DNA from: Paludisphaera rhizosphaerae
GTDB lineage: Bacteria > Planctomycetota > Planctomycetia > Isosphaerales > Isosphaeraceae
Reading direction: 5' to 3'
DNA length: 64,000 nucleotides
Assembly (NCBI RefSeq): GCF_011065895.1
Contig: NZ_JAALCR010000027.1
Span: 1-64,000 of the forward strand
A program made the translations under genes and the position numbers. This document shows positions 50,101-58,483 of the stretch, piece after piece (within the stretch, counting starts at the first letter, position 1; every line of letters starts with the position of its first letter). Under the pieces are notes generated by a model. It worked only from the letters and a program-made list of their open reading frames with translations. It was not told the DNA's origin and ran no database searches.

Positions 50101-51332
50101 TGCTCTGGCGTCGCGCGTTGCTGCGACTCCGCGGCCTGAATTACCGCGAGGCCGACGCGGCGCAGATCGATCCGGCGGCCCTGAGGAAAATCGACGTCTG
50201 CTGGTCGGCCGGCGTGGGCCTGAGCGTCGTCGACACCATCCTCGGCGCCGACTTCCAGGCGCGCGGGCTCTTGCTCTCCCTGGCCGCCGGCGAGCCCTCG
50301 CGGATCGCCCGCGCGTTGGCGATGGAAGCGGCCCACGCGGCCTCCACCGGGGGCTCCAACCGCCGCCGGACCGAGCGTCTCCTGGAGACCGCCGAGACGC
50401 TGGCGCGTCGCGTCGAACACCCCTACGCGCTGGGGATGGTCACGATGGCCCGGGGCGTTTCCGCCTATCTTGAGGGCCGCTGGAAGCCCGCGCAGATCCA
50501 GTGCGACGAGGCCGAGGCGATCTTCCGCGATCGTTGCACGGGCGTCGCCTGGGAGCGCAACACCGCCGACGCCTTCTCGCTCTGGGGGCTGAGCCACCAG
50601 GGGGAGGCCGGCGAGCTTTCGCGACGGTGGCCCATCCTGCTGGCCCAGGCCCTCGACCGCGGCGACCTCTACGCGGCCATGAACCTCAGTTCCTACCTCA
50701 TGTCGATCGTCCGCCTGGCGGCCGACGAGCCCGCTCGCGCCCGCGAGGAGTTGGCCGCCACCAACGCCCGATGGTCGCGGAAGGGCTACCACGTCCAGCA
50801 CAACGACGCCCTCTGGGCGGCCGTGCAGATCGAGCTTTACGACGGTCGGGGACGCGAAGCCTGGCGGCTGCTCGAAGAATCGTGGCCGGCGCTGCGGCGT
50901 TCGCTGCTGCTGCGGGTCCAGTTCATCCGGACCTCGATGCGGTTCCTCCGCGCCCGGGCCGCGATCGCCGCCGCCGCCGAGATCCGACCGACCAACCCGA
51001 CCGAGGCTCGCCGCCTGCTGGCCGTCGCCGAGGCCGACGCCAAGGCCCTCTCCCGCGAGAAGATGCCCTGTCCGGACGCCTACGCGAAGATGATCGCCGC
51101 CACGCTCGCCCCAACGCCCGACCGCGCCGTGCCCCTCTGGCGCGAGGCCGTGCGCGCGTTCGAGTCCGTCGACATGGGCCTCTGCGTCGCCGCCTCCCGC
51201 CGCCGACTCGCCCAGGCCCTCGGCAGTAACGCCGGCGCGGCGGAACTAGCCGCCTCCGAGGAATGGATGCGTTCCCGCCTTTATCGCGAGCCCGAGAAGG
51301 CCGCCCGGATGATCGCCCCTGCGAAGGGATGA
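47169..51332 (+). CDS. Giant Ser/Thr kinase fused to AAA-type ATPase and helical repeats
   Basis: Predicted 1387 residues. Residues 1-150 form a sigma-partner-like N-terminus. A Hanks-type kinase occupies ~155-420: GSGGMGTVFKAFD, VAMKTM (Lys), catalytic LHRDIKPSNVMV (~273), LLDFGLA (DFG, ~293) and MVGTAAYMAPEQ. A signal-transduction ATPase follows: Walker A GGSGAGKTALL (~470) and Walker B LIVAVDDLQWGD (~590). The C-terminal ~600 residues are TPR-like helices (LDRGDLYAAMNLSSYLMSIV), as in PknK/MalT-like regulators. No transmembrane helix is evident. It lies 13 bases after the ECF gene on the same strand, so the pair forms a stress/signal circuit. Ligand and phosphorylation target unknown. Alternative starts were not evident. 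Confidence 0.9.
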   Translation: MNTPNATGPSTATAARLMQEHRDLWRRGERLRVEEFLKNLGRKRVAPADLLDLVYGEVLLREEDGETPEMQEYLDRFPEHADELRAQFEVHDALRLSKPFSVALSSVSGPTDAWDGPTNVPETFNYGPTSHVGEAPNEAAAPTAPPRDPRLPTVAGYDVLDVLGSGGMGTVFKAFDRKSRRMVAMKTMNRANAAALLRFKHEFRSLLDVVHPNLVNLYELLSDGENWFLTMELLDGVDFLTYIREPGADRVGRIRAAIRRLADGVQALHEAGKLHRDIKPSNVMVTRDGRVVLLDFGLAAEQDEDGQHQSSDDRMVGTAAYMAPEQAAALPVSAAADWYSVGVMLFESLAGRLPFTGSALMILMDKQRREAPAPSEFASDVPPDLNYLCNDLLNRRPEDRPAGPDVLRRLGTAGEVAQPGQRLRARADVSHPSSTGRGVGLVGREHQRAELRRALEDVRNGRPVAVYLHGGSGAGKTALLQGFLDERADEEDAIVLSGRCYERETVPYKAFDSLVDALARRLGRMSDVDLAAVLPRDVSSLARVFPSLRRVEAVARSPGRGRETPDLQELRRRAFAALRELLARLGDRGTLIVAVDDLQWGDADSAAMLVEVMRPPDAPVFLFAATYRTEDEPTSPLLQALARAGALGVGQAPAAGLDARSLHVEPLSPAEARELASALLVGDEEASAIRRNLAETVARESQGNPFFIAELVRHVHAGALDLDAGDEDAGRRLVLDDVLWSRIQRLPEDAREVLEIIAASGRPLRLVDLGACLDDPIDERSALAVLRAGRLVRGTGRAETDEVEAYHDRVRETVASRLSPEVSRDRHRRLATALEASGAADPEALGVHFLGAGEPARAAGFFAEAADEAAEALAFERAAGLYRKAIEHGLFEADRRGLLLERLGDALANAGRGVEAAQAYLTGSTDAPADDALERRRRAAMQFLVSGHIDRGLETLQDVLARVGMSLPGTPKRALVSLLWRRALLRLRGLNYREADAAQIDPAALRKIDVCWSAGVGLSVVDTILGADFQARGLLLSLAAGEPSRIARALAMEAAHAASTGGSNRRRTERLLETAETLARRVEHPYALGMVTMARGVSAYLEGRWKPAQIQCDEAEAIFRDRCTGVAWERNTADAFSLWGLSHQGEAGELSRRWPILLAQALDRGDLYAAMNLSSYLMSIVRLAADEPARAREELAATNARWSRKGYHVQHNDALWAAVQIELYDGRGREAWRLLEESWPALRRSLLLRVQFIRTSMRFLRARAAIAAAAEIRPTNPTEARRLLAVAEADAKALSREKMPCPDAYAKMIAATLAPTPDRAVPLWREAVRAFESVDMGLCVAASRRRLAQALGSNAGAAELAASEEWMRSRLYREPEKAARMIAPAKG

Positions 51333-51552
51333 TCACGAGCGATGTGGCGATCGTATCGGCCGAGTTCTCCGAAAATCCATCCGGCCGGCGATCGGAATCG
51401 TCACGTGGAGCCCATGCTGAAAATGGAGGGCGATGGTTCCCGGCTCTTTCTCAATCCGAAACTTCAGGAGGAAGGCGAGCGCGAAGATAACGCGACTCGC
51501 TGAACATCACCAAAACTCGCCCGAAGCCATTTCGGGATGAACGGTTGAACTC

Positions 51553-51650
51553 GGGTGCCGTGGCCACGTTTGCGTGGCCATGAACCGGCGTGGGCGACCG
51601 CGTGACCGTCGCCGATCGCATGGCCACGCAAGCGTGGCCATGGCACCCAG
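51553..51650 (-). repeat. Nested-palindrome dispersed repeat (REP/MITE-like), copy 1
   Basis: Two small hairpins, GTGGCCAC...GTGGCCAT and ATGGCCACGC...GCGTGGCCAT, flank a core containing GACCGTCGCCGATCGC, and the whole is bounded by GGGTGCC / GGCACCC inverted ends. The reverse complement matches the copy at 60252-60353 through the outer ends, the hairpins and CATGCGATCGGCGACGGTC. Confidence 0.8.
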
Positions 51651-51901
51651 GCTCTGCTTTTCTTCGACGGCGTCGAGCGAGGAGGTCTCGTTTCTCGCCG
51701 ATCGAAGCCAAACGCTGGAGACGCTGCAAAGCCCATAACAATAACACGTTAACCGCCGTCCAACAGCCTCGAACATACGGCGAGCGAACCCAATTCGAAG
51801 CCGGTTTCGGGCGTCAGCGGGTGGTCGTTGATGAGCCTGGCGGTTCCCAGCCGGGGCGGACCAGCGGGTGACCGAGAGAGGCGATTCTCACGAAACGCCA
51901 A

Positions 51902-51944
51902 GGGCGGCGCGGGCCGAGCCGGAGGGGCTCGACGCGCGCCGCCC
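51902..51944 (-). terminator. Hairpin terminator after the M16 gene
   Basis: GGGCGGCGCG (51902-51911) pairs with CGCGCCGCCC (51935-51944), with an inner CGAGCC/GGCTCG stem. On the minus strand it lies about 30 bases after the M16 stop codon, so it probably ends that transcript. No T-run is seen. Confidence 0.6.
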
Positions 51945-51975
51945 GGAAGCGGTCGGTCCGGTTAGAGAGCCGGGG

Positions 51976-54735
51976 TCACTTCTTCTCGGCGGCCTTGAAG
52001 TCGCCGGCGGTGACGACGGAGAACTTCGAGAAGTCGACGTACTTCTTGATCGCGGCGTTGACGGCCGCCACGTCGAGGGCCTTGACCTTGGCTTCGAGGT
52101 CGGCGTCGAACTGGAGCGTGCGGCCCAGGTAGAGGTTCTGGGCGAGGTCGCCGGCCAGCGAGCCGTCCTCGGTACGGCTGATCTCCTGGCGGCGGAGCCA
52201 GCCGTCCTTCGCCTGCTTCAGCTCTTCCTCGGTGACGCCTTCCTTGACGATCCGCTCGATCTCCTCGCGGACGCCCGCCTCCACCTTGGAGACGTTCATC
52301 GGGTTGTAGATCGCCGAGACTCCCAGCGAGGCCCGCGGGTCGAGCGGCGAGGCGTTGAAGCTTGAGCCGGCCGAGTAGGACAGGCCCCCCTTGCCGCGAA
52401 GCCGGTCGGCGATCCGCGACGAGATCGAGCCTCCGCCCAGGATGAAGTTCCCCAGGGCCAGGGCCGGGTAGTCCGGAGCGTCGTCCTTGAGGGGGAAAAG
52501 CATCCGGGCCTGGTAGACGGCGTTCGCCTTGTCGGGCGTCTCGATGGCCACGGTCTCCGGCGTCAGGCCGGGCTGATAGGGCCGCTCGATCCGCGCGTAG
52601 GGCTTGTCGGACTTCCAACCCTTGAGCGTCTTCTCCAGGATCGGCATGATTTCCGAAGGCTCGAAGTCGCCGACGATCGCCAGCTCGCCGTGGCTCGCGC
52701 CCAGGTACTCGTTGTAGATCTTGCGGATCTGCTCGATGGTCGTCGCCTTGAGCCGGGCGATGCTCTCGTCGGTGGTCGGCTCGTAGCGGACGTCGTCGGG
52801 CGGGTACTTCGACTGGATCTTCGCCAGCTTCTCGCCGGCCAGCGTTCCGGGCTCGGTGCGCGAGGCTTCCAGCCCGGCGAGGGCGCCGGTCTTCTGGACC
52901 TCGAACTCGGCCTCGGGGAGCAGGGGCTCGCGGAGGACCTGGCGGAGAAGCTCCAGCGCCGCCGGCAGGTTGGCCCGACGGGTCGTCACGCCGAACTGGA
53001 TCGAGCCCAGCCCGCCGCCGCCGCCGATCGTGGCGAAGTTCTTGTCCAGCTCGTCCTGAAGCTGCAGCTTGGTCAAGTTCTTGGTGCCGCCCCGGCTCAT
53101 CAGCGAACCCAGGAATTCGGAGGCCTCGACGAGCCCCTTGAGGCTTTCGGCGTCACCGTAGTGGAGCCGCAGGGTGAGGCGGACGGCCTCGCCGCGGGTC
53201 TTCTTGGGGAGCAGGGCGAGCTTCACGCCCTCGATCTCGGACGGCCGCTGGACGCGGGCCTCGATTGCCGCGGGGGTGACGTCGAACGCCTCGCCGGCCG
53301 ACTTCGACTCACGGCCCTTGTAGTTGTCAACCAGCTTGGCGACGTCCGGGTTGCCGGGGATCGGCGTCCGCTCGGCCTTGTCCGACGGCAGGAAGTAGCC
53401 GACCGTCCGGTTGCTGGGCTCGAAGTACGCGGCGGCGACGCGCTTCACGTCCTCGGGCGTAACGGTCTCCATCCGGTCGCGGGCCAGGAAGTAGAGCCGC
53501 CAGTCGCCCTGCGCGGCCCACTCGGAGAGATTCAGGGCGATCGAGTTGGGGTCGGCCGACTGCATCTCAAAGTTCTTGGCGTAGCGTCGCTTGGCGCGGT
53601 CGACCTCCTCGGCCGTCACGCCCTCCTTGGCGACCTTCTCAAGCTCGGCGTAGATCACGTCGCGGATCTTGTCCAACTCGGCGCGGTCCTTGGTGTTGGC
53701 CTCGGCGAGAACCTGGAAGAGGCTCGGGTCGTGGTTGGCCCGGGCGCCGGCGAAGACGTTGGCCGCCTTGCGAGTCTCAATCAACGCCTTGTACAGCCGA
53801 CCCGAGGGCCGCGTCGTCAGGACGTCGCCCAGGACGCGGAGCGCCGGGAAGTCGTCTTGCGGACCCGACGGGACGTGGTAGGCGATCCCCAGCATGCCGA
53901 CGTCGCCGATGCGCCGCAGGGTGACGGTGCGCTCGCCGTCCTGGGGAGGCTCTTCGGTGTAGGTCTTGGGGAGTTCACGCTCGGGCTTCGGCAGGGCGCC
54001 GAAGTACTTGACGGCGTACTCCTTGGCCTTATCCACGTCGAACTTGCCGGCCACGACGAGCATCGCGTTGTCGGGCTGGTAGTACTTCTTGTAGAAGGCC
54101 CGCAGGTTGTCGACCGGCACGCGCTCGATGTCCGAGCGGTTGCCGATGGTCGACTTGCCGTAGTTGTGCCAGTCGAACGCGGCCGACTCGATCCGCTGCG
54201 AGAGGATCCGCATCGGGCTGTTCTCGCCGCGCTCGAACTCGTTGCGGACGACGGAGAACTCGGTCGCCAGGTCCTCGGCCTTGATCGGGCTGTTGACCAT
54301 GCGGTCGGCCTCGAGCCGGACGGCGAACTCCAGGTTGTCGTCGGAGGATGTCAGAGACTCGAAGTAGTTGGTCCGGTCGCTGTTGGTGGTGCCGTTGAAC
54401 TGGGCCCCGCGCTCCTTGAAGACGCCGGGGATGTTCGGGTGGTCGGGGGTCCCCTTGAAGACCATGTGCTCCAGCAGGTGGGCCATGCCGGTCTCGCCGT
54501 AGCCCTCGTGCCGCGAGCCGACGAACACCGTCAGGGCGACCGTCACCTTGGGCTTGGACTGATCCGGGAAGAGGAGGACCCGCATCCCATTGGGAAGGCG
54601 GTATTCCGTGATCCCCTCCACCGAGGCGACCTCCTGGAGAGGCCCTTTCGCCTGAGCGAACGCGCCCGCCGGGGCGGCGATCGTTCCAAGGACCGCCGCG
54701 ATCGAAAGGATCGCGCGGCGCTTCGTCGTCATCAT
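51976..54735 (-). CDS. M16 family zinc metallopeptidase (tandem two-domain)
   Basis: Predicted 919 residues from ATG 54735 (AAGGACAG upstream). A Sec leader (ILSIAAVLGTIAAPAGAFAQ) indicates export. The first half has the inverted zinc motif HLLEHMVFKGT (H86-E89-H90) plus the downstream Glu region NEFERGENSP; the second half is the inactive-like partner domain (RLHYGDAESLKGLVEASEFL, LGGGSISSRIADRLRGKGGL). Such pitrilysin/PqqL-type proteins form clam-shell chambers that cut small peptides; here they would act in the periplasm. The open frame runs 20 codons further upstream, but those lack leader character. Terminator hairpin downstream. Neighbours are an unrelated membrane protein upstream and the kinase gene convergent. 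Confidence 0.92.
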   Translation of the reverse strand: MMTTKRRAILSIAAVLGTIAAPAGAFAQAKGPLQEVASVEGITEYRLPNGMRVLLFPDQSKPKVTVALTVFVGSRHEGYGETGMAHLLEHMVFKGTPDHPNIPGVFKERGAQFNGTTNSDRTNYFESLTSSDDNLEFAVRLEADRMVNSPIKAEDLATEFSVVRNEFERGENSPMRILSQRIESAAFDWHNYGKSTIGNRSDIERVPVDNLRAFYKKYYQPDNAMLVVAGKFDVDKAKEYAVKYFGALPKPERELPKTYTEEPPQDGERTVTLRRIGDVGMLGIAYHVPSGPQDDFPALRVLGDVLTTRPSGRLYKALIETRKAANVFAGARANHDPSLFQVLAEANTKDRAELDKIRDVIYAELEKVAKEGVTAEEVDRAKRRYAKNFEMQSADPNSIALNLSEWAAQGDWRLYFLARDRMETVTPEDVKRVAAAYFEPSNRTVGYFLPSDKAERTPIPGNPDVAKLVDNYKGRESKSAGEAFDVTPAAIEARVQRPSEIEGVKLALLPKKTRGEAVRLTLRLHYGDAESLKGLVEASEFLGSLMSRGGTKNLTKLQLQDELDKNFATIGGGGGLGSIQFGVTTRRANLPAALELLRQVLREPLLPEAEFEVQKTGALAGLEASRTEPGTLAGEKLAKIQSKYPPDDVRYEPTTDESIARLKATTIEQIRKIYNEYLGASHGELAIVGDFEPSEIMPILEKTLKGWKSDKPYARIERPYQPGLTPETVAIETPDKANAVYQARMLFPLKDDAPDYPALALGNFILGGGSISSRIADRLRGKGGLSYSAGSSFNASPLDPRASLGVSAIYNPMNVSKVEAGVREEIERIVKEGVTEEELKQAKDGWLRRQEISRTEDGSLAGDLAQNLYLGRTLQFDADLEAKVKALDVAAVNAAIKKYVDFSKFSVVTAGDFKAAEKK

Positions 54736-54825
54736 CTTTCGCTGTCCTTGATCTGGATTCGGGAGACCGTACTCAGGTCGTTGATCATCGATCATCCATG
54801 AAGAGCCGCTGAACGCGTCTCGCGA

Positions 54826-55707
54826 TCAGAGAGAGGAGGTGGCTGCGGGAACGGGCGGAGGCGACGGCGGCCCGGCCGGAGGAGGCGGGGCGGGAGCGGG
54901 CTCCGGCGGCGGAGGCGCCGGGTCCGGTTTGTGATTCTTGGGGGCGTCCTCCTCACGTCGCGAGGGCGTCCGAGGGGTGACGATCATGACGCCGTCCTTG
55001 ACCTCGATCGAGGCGATATGGCGGAGCATCCCCTTGAGCCGACGCTCGAATTCCGGGTCGTGGCGGTCCTCTTGTTCGTCCTCGTCGTCATCGTCGTCGA
55101 GGAAGATGTTCGACTTGGTGATCACGTCGCGCACAAACCCCGGCAACGGCTTGCCGTCGACGAGCATGGAGACCGCCTCGATTTTCAGCGACCCGTTCCG
55201 AAGCCTCAGCTTGACGTCGGCCTCGCCGTTGAAGAACCGCCCCTTGACCAGGCTGACGTCCGAAAGCTCGTCCAGGGGGACGCTGACCTTGGCCTTGATC
55301 CTGTCCCCTTCCAGAGCCAGGAAGACCCGGTCCTTGAGTTCGGGCTCCTCCTGGATCAGGGCGTTGAGGTCGTCGCCGGTGAGGGTCAGCGGCTCGACGT
55401 CCTTCCCGTCCTCGACGGCGTCTCGAAAGGCCGACGCCCGCTCGACGACCTGCTTCCGCTCCGGCTCCGAAAGCTGGAGCTTCGGCAGCGGGACCGGCTG
55501 CAGAGCCGTGTACATGTCGCGATATTTGATCATCGTCCGGTAGGCGACGAGGGCGCTCAAGGCCAGTCCCAGCGCCAGCAGAACCGAAAGGACGATCGCC
55601 GTGACGCAGCCGTAGAAGAGACAGCCGCGGCCCCGAGGCTCGGGGTCGTACGTAGGCGGCGCCTTATCTCTGTCGACGCCGTGGAAGTCGGGGTCGTAGC
55701 TCGCCAT
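54826..55707 (-). CDS. Single-pass membrane protein with extracytoplasmic domain
   Basis: Predicted 293 residues; ATG 55707 with GAGGGA upstream. Residues ~32-58 form one transmembrane helix (CVTAIVLSVLLALGLALSAL) after a short cytoplasmic N-terminus, giving an exported C-terminal domain. That domain has lipoprotein/LEA-like beta content (LTLTGDDLNALIQEEPELKD, AKVSVPLDELSDVSLVKGRF) and a Pro-rich tail (DPAPPPPEPAPAPPPP). An Asp/Glu-rich stretch (FLDDDDDEDEQEDRHD) is notable. No named family. It follows the second membrane protein gene after a 114-base gap and may share its transcript. Confidence 0.75.
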   Translation of the reverse strand: MASYDPDFHGVDRDKAPPTYDPEPRGRGCLFYGCVTAIVLSVLLALGLALSALVAYRTMIKYRDMYTALQPVPLPKLQLSEPERKQVVERASAFRDAVEDGKDVEPLTLTGDDLNALIQEEPELKDRVFLALEGDRIKAKVSVPLDELSDVSLVKGRFFNGEADVKLRLRNGSLKIEAVSMLVDGKPLPGFVRDVITKSNIFLDDDDDEDEQEDRHDPEFERRLKGMLRHIASIEVKDGVMIVTPRTPSRREEDAPKNHKPDPAPPPPEPAPAPPPPAGPPSPPPVPAATSSL

Positions 55708-55821
55708 GATCCCTCGGAGCTTGATTCCGGCCGCGTCGCCGTGCGTGCGGCCACTCCGTGGGCCTCCGGCCGGCCTTCCGATCATCGTCGAACCCGACCG
55801 GAAAGGGAAGGGGCGAGGTCG

Positions 55822-56676
55822 TCACGCGCCCGGGGTCGGCTCGTGTTCCTCTTCAAACCTCGTCGGCGCGACGAACAGCGCGACGCCCGCCGATATGAAC
55901 AGGGCGGCCAACGCGCGGGCCACCAGCCGCGACTCCCGGCTGTCGGAGATCGGTCGTGTGGCGCCCGACTGGGGGAATGCGACCGTTGCGACCAGTTCGA
56001 ACGCAGCCGCGCCCAGCAGTCCCCCCAGCACACCGCCGACCAGGCCGAGCGTGGCGCGTTTCCACCCGCCCATGCCTGCCCCGAACACCATGCCTCCCGC
56101 CGCGCCGATCGCCGCCCAGACGGCGCCCAGCGCCAGCGAGGCGTAGAGGATTGCGTGAGCCTGCGTTTCAGCCTGGCCCAGGTATTTCGCGTAGACGGGC
56201 ACGACCGCCATCGAGGCCGCCGCCCCCGCCGCGGCCCCCAGGACGAGCCCCATCAGCCCCGCCGCGACGGCCGCCCGCGAAGACTGCCGGATCATCGCCC
56301 CGGCGACGCCCAGCAGAAGGCCCATCAGCCCACCCAACAGCCCGAAGGCCGCGGCCGTGTTGTGGGTGAGCGCCGTTGTAACGGCTTCGGCCAGTTGTGA
56401 ATCTGGCACGAACCAGTTGAGCAGGAATTCTCCGATCGTCCACGACGCCAGTCCCGCCAGGCCGCCGCCGGCCAGGGCCCACGCCCAGACCTGTGCAGCG
56501 CGTGGGCGCGAGACGCCCGGGTCCTGCAACGGACCGAGCTTCACGTGAAGGTCCACGGCCGACGGAACCACCGGTTCGGCGGCCGCGGCCGCGACAGCCT
56601 CCGGCGCCCGGGTGAAATCCGGCTCCGGAGGGGGATCGAGCGGGACGGCTGGCTCGTCGAGAGGGATGTCCGACAT
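55822..56676 (-). CDS. Polytopic membrane protein, Gly/Ala-rich
   Basis: Predicted 284 residues. An acidic ~60-residue N-terminus precedes five or six Gly/Ala-rich membrane segments (AGGGLAGLASWTIGEFLLNW, AAFGLLGGLMGLLLGVAGAM, GLMGLVLGAAAGAAASMAVV, IGAAGGMVFGAGMG, LVGGVLGGLLGAAAFELVAT, ALAALFISAGVALFV). No family recognised; similar Gly-zipper proteins occur in planctomycetes. The start ATG 56676 precedes a Pro/Ala-rich acidic segment. It is in the same direction as the neighbouring single-pass membrane gene, consistent with co-transcription. Confidence 0.75.
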   Translation of the reverse strand: MSDIPLDEPAVPLDPPPEPDFTRAPEAVAAAAAEPVVPSAVDLHVKLGPLQDPGVSRPRAAQVWAWALAGGGLAGLASWTIGEFLLNWFVPDSQLAEAVTTALTHNTAAAFGLLGGLMGLLLGVAGAMIRQSSRAAVAAGLMGLVLGAAAGAAASMAVVPVYAKYLGQAETQAHAILYASLALGAVWAAIGAAGGMVFGAGMGGWKRATLGLVGGVLGGLLGAAAFELVATVAFPQSGATRPISDSRESRLVARALAALFISAGVALFVAPTRFEEEHEPTPGA

Positions 56677-56760
56677 GGTCGTCGTTCCTGTTGCGACGCG
56701 GAGAGAGCCCGCGAAGGAGCGTCTCCCCGAATTACAACGCGCCGCGACGACCAGGTAAAG

Positions 56761-56789
56761 CGTGCGCCGCCCGCGATGGGCGGCGCACG
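56761..56789 (-). terminator. Hairpin terminator after the Gfo/Idh gene
   Basis: CGTGCGCCGCCC and GGGCGGCGCACG form a perfect 12-bp stem with a 5-base loop, 20 bases beyond the Gfo/Idh stop codon in the minus direction, followed by CTTTACC. Confidence 0.8.
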
Positions 56790-56809
56790 TTGATCTTGGT
56801 CAACTCAAC

Positions 56810-58114
56810 TCAGCTCAGCTTGGTAAAGCCGGGGACGGCGATCGGCGCGACCGGCAGCGGGTCGGGGCCGAAGGCGTACGACGGCGGGCTGAGGTCCTGG
56901 GCCGAGTCGAGGATCTGCTGCGGGGTGACGATCTCCCCGGTATACGCGGCGGCGCGGCCCATCAGGCCCAGCAGCGTGGAGGACGCGGCCTGCTCGCCGT
57001 TGTTGAGGATCTTCCCGGCCCGGAGCGCGGCGTACATCTCGTCGTGCTCGACCTGGTACATGTCGTACTTCTTGGTGTCGCCGGTGTCGCGATAGCGCCA
57101 CTTGTTCTTGCCGCTGAGGGAGTTCCCGAAGACGTCGGCCGTACCGTCGCTCCCCAGGATGTAGTCCTTCACGCGGTTGGCCGAATTGACCCAGTGGCGG
57201 CACTGGTGATAGCCGCGCACGTTGTTCTCGTACTCGTAGACGATCGAGAAGTGGTCATAGATGTTGCCGTACTTCGGATCGGTCCGCACGGTCCGGCCGC
57301 CGACGCCGAAGCAGCGCTCAGGGAGCTTGTCGCGCATCGCCCAGGCCATGGTGTCCAGGCCGTGGATGGCCTGCTCGACGATATGGTCGCCGGAGAGCCA
57401 GGTGTAGTAGTACCAGTTGCGCTGCTGGTATTCCATGTCCGACCCGCACTGTTCACGGGTCTTGCGGGGTTCCCAGACGCCCTGCGAGTTGTACGTGGTC
57501 TCGATCGTCCGGATCTCACCGATCTGGCCGTCGAAGACCTGCTGCATGGTGGCCCGGCGCGGCGGGTGGTAGCGCCAGCAGAAGCCGTTGACGATGGAGA
57601 CGTTCTTGGCCTTGGCGTCCTGCACGGCCTTGAGGAACTTGCGGAGGCCGGGGCCGTCGACCGCCATCGGCTTCTCAACGAAGGCGTGGACGCCCTTCTC
57701 GACGGCGTAGGCGGTGTGGAGGGGGCGGAAGTGGGGCGTCGTGGCCAGGACGACGACGTCGACCTGATCGATGACGTTCTTGTAGGCGTCGAACCCGGTG
57801 TAGCAGTGGTCCTTGTCGGCCACGACCCGCGAGCCGACCGACGAGCCCTTCAGCGCTGAGACGCACTCGGCCAGTCGATCGCCGAACAGGTCGCCGATCG
57901 CGACGAGCTTGGTCCCGCTGTCAGCCGAAAGAGCCTGTTCCGCCGCCCCCGTGCCTCGACCGCCGGCGCCGACGAGGCCGACCTTGATCGTGTCGCTGCC
58001 GCCCGCGTGGACCATCGGCGCCCAGGAAGCCGCGGCCCCAACCGCCGCGACGGCGGATCCCTTCAGAAACTCACGTCGACTCGCCCCGTCGTTCGCGCAA
58101 GGTCGCTCGGTCAC
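56810..58114 (-). CDS. Secreted Gfo/Idh/MocA family oxidoreductase
   Basis: Predicted 434 residues from GTG 58114, with AGGAG eight bases upstream. Tat leader: SRREFLKGSAVAAVGAAASW, so it is exported folded with its cofactor. The Rossmann part reads IKVGLVGAGGRGTGAAEQAL (GxGxxG), then VDVVVLATTPHFRPLHTAYA and HAFVEKPMAVDGPG containing the family EKP motif. The C-terminal alpha/beta domain continues with NGFCWRYHPPRRATMQQVF. Family members oxidise sugars or inositols with NAD(P). Planctomycetes carry many Tat-exported paralogues. Starts further upstream exist but lack the leader. Substrate unknown. Divergent from poxB. Confidence 0.93.
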   Translation of the reverse strand: MTERPCANDGASRREFLKGSAVAAVGAAASWAPMVHAGGSDTIKVGLVGAGGRGTGAAEQALSADSGTKLVAIGDLFGDRLAECVSALKGSSVGSRVVADKDHCYTGFDAYKNVIDQVDVVVLATTPHFRPLHTAYAVEKGVHAFVEKPMAVDGPGLRKFLKAVQDAKAKNVSIVNGFCWRYHPPRRATMQQVFDGQIGEIRTIETTYNSQGVWEPRKTREQCGSDMEYQQRNWYYYTWLSGDHIVEQAIHGLDTMAWAMRDKLPERCFGVGGRTVRTDPKYGNIYDHFSIVYEYENNVRGYHQCRHWVNSANRVKDYILGSDGTADVFGNSLSGKNKWRYRDTGDTKKYDMYQVEHDEMYAALRAGKILNNGEQAASSTLLGLMGRAAAYTGEIVTPQQILDSAQDLSPPSYAFGPDPLPVAPIAVPGFTKLS

Positions 58115-58483
58115 GGCAAAATCTCCTGATGACTGGATGAGTGGAGATGCCATCCGGCCGGTCGACCCGACCGTCACGCGCCGCCAGTGAGAAGGCGACG
58201 CCGATCGGCCGACCCGCTGCGATCCGTGGATGATGGATCGAGCCCGGACGACGGCTTGTGTCGCGACACATCCTACATCACCCGCCGTCGTGGTCGCCAG
58301 CGAGAAATGGCCGTCGCCGCGGGGCTGCGAAGCTTCAATCGGCCTTCGATACGGAACTCCGGCGGTACCGCCGGCAATTCCAGATCGTCCTAACGGCTTG
58401 GGATTTGCTGGCAATCACCCCTACGTCCCCTAAAATGCGTCCCATCCACCAGAAGTACGATCAACGACGAAGGAGGAGAAGCG
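58115..58483. other. Divergent intergenic region between Gfo/Idh and poxB
   Basis: 369 bases likely holding both promoters. A strong AGGAGG (58471-58476) precedes poxB by seven bases. No operator or riboswitch-like structure was recognised. Confidence 0.6.

Larger units (their letters stand above)
51333..51975. other. Intergenic region with REP-like element and terminator
   Basis: 643 bases without a gene between the convergent kinase and peptidase genes. It holds a nested palindromic repeat (51553-51650) and a hairpin near 51902-51944, described separately. The rest shows nothing recognisable. Confidence 0.6.

Noticed and set aside
52690-54801. 700-residue plus-strand frame opposite the M16 peptidase
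   Set aside because: No recognisable motifs; the minus strand carries a clear HxxEH peptidase over the same bases.
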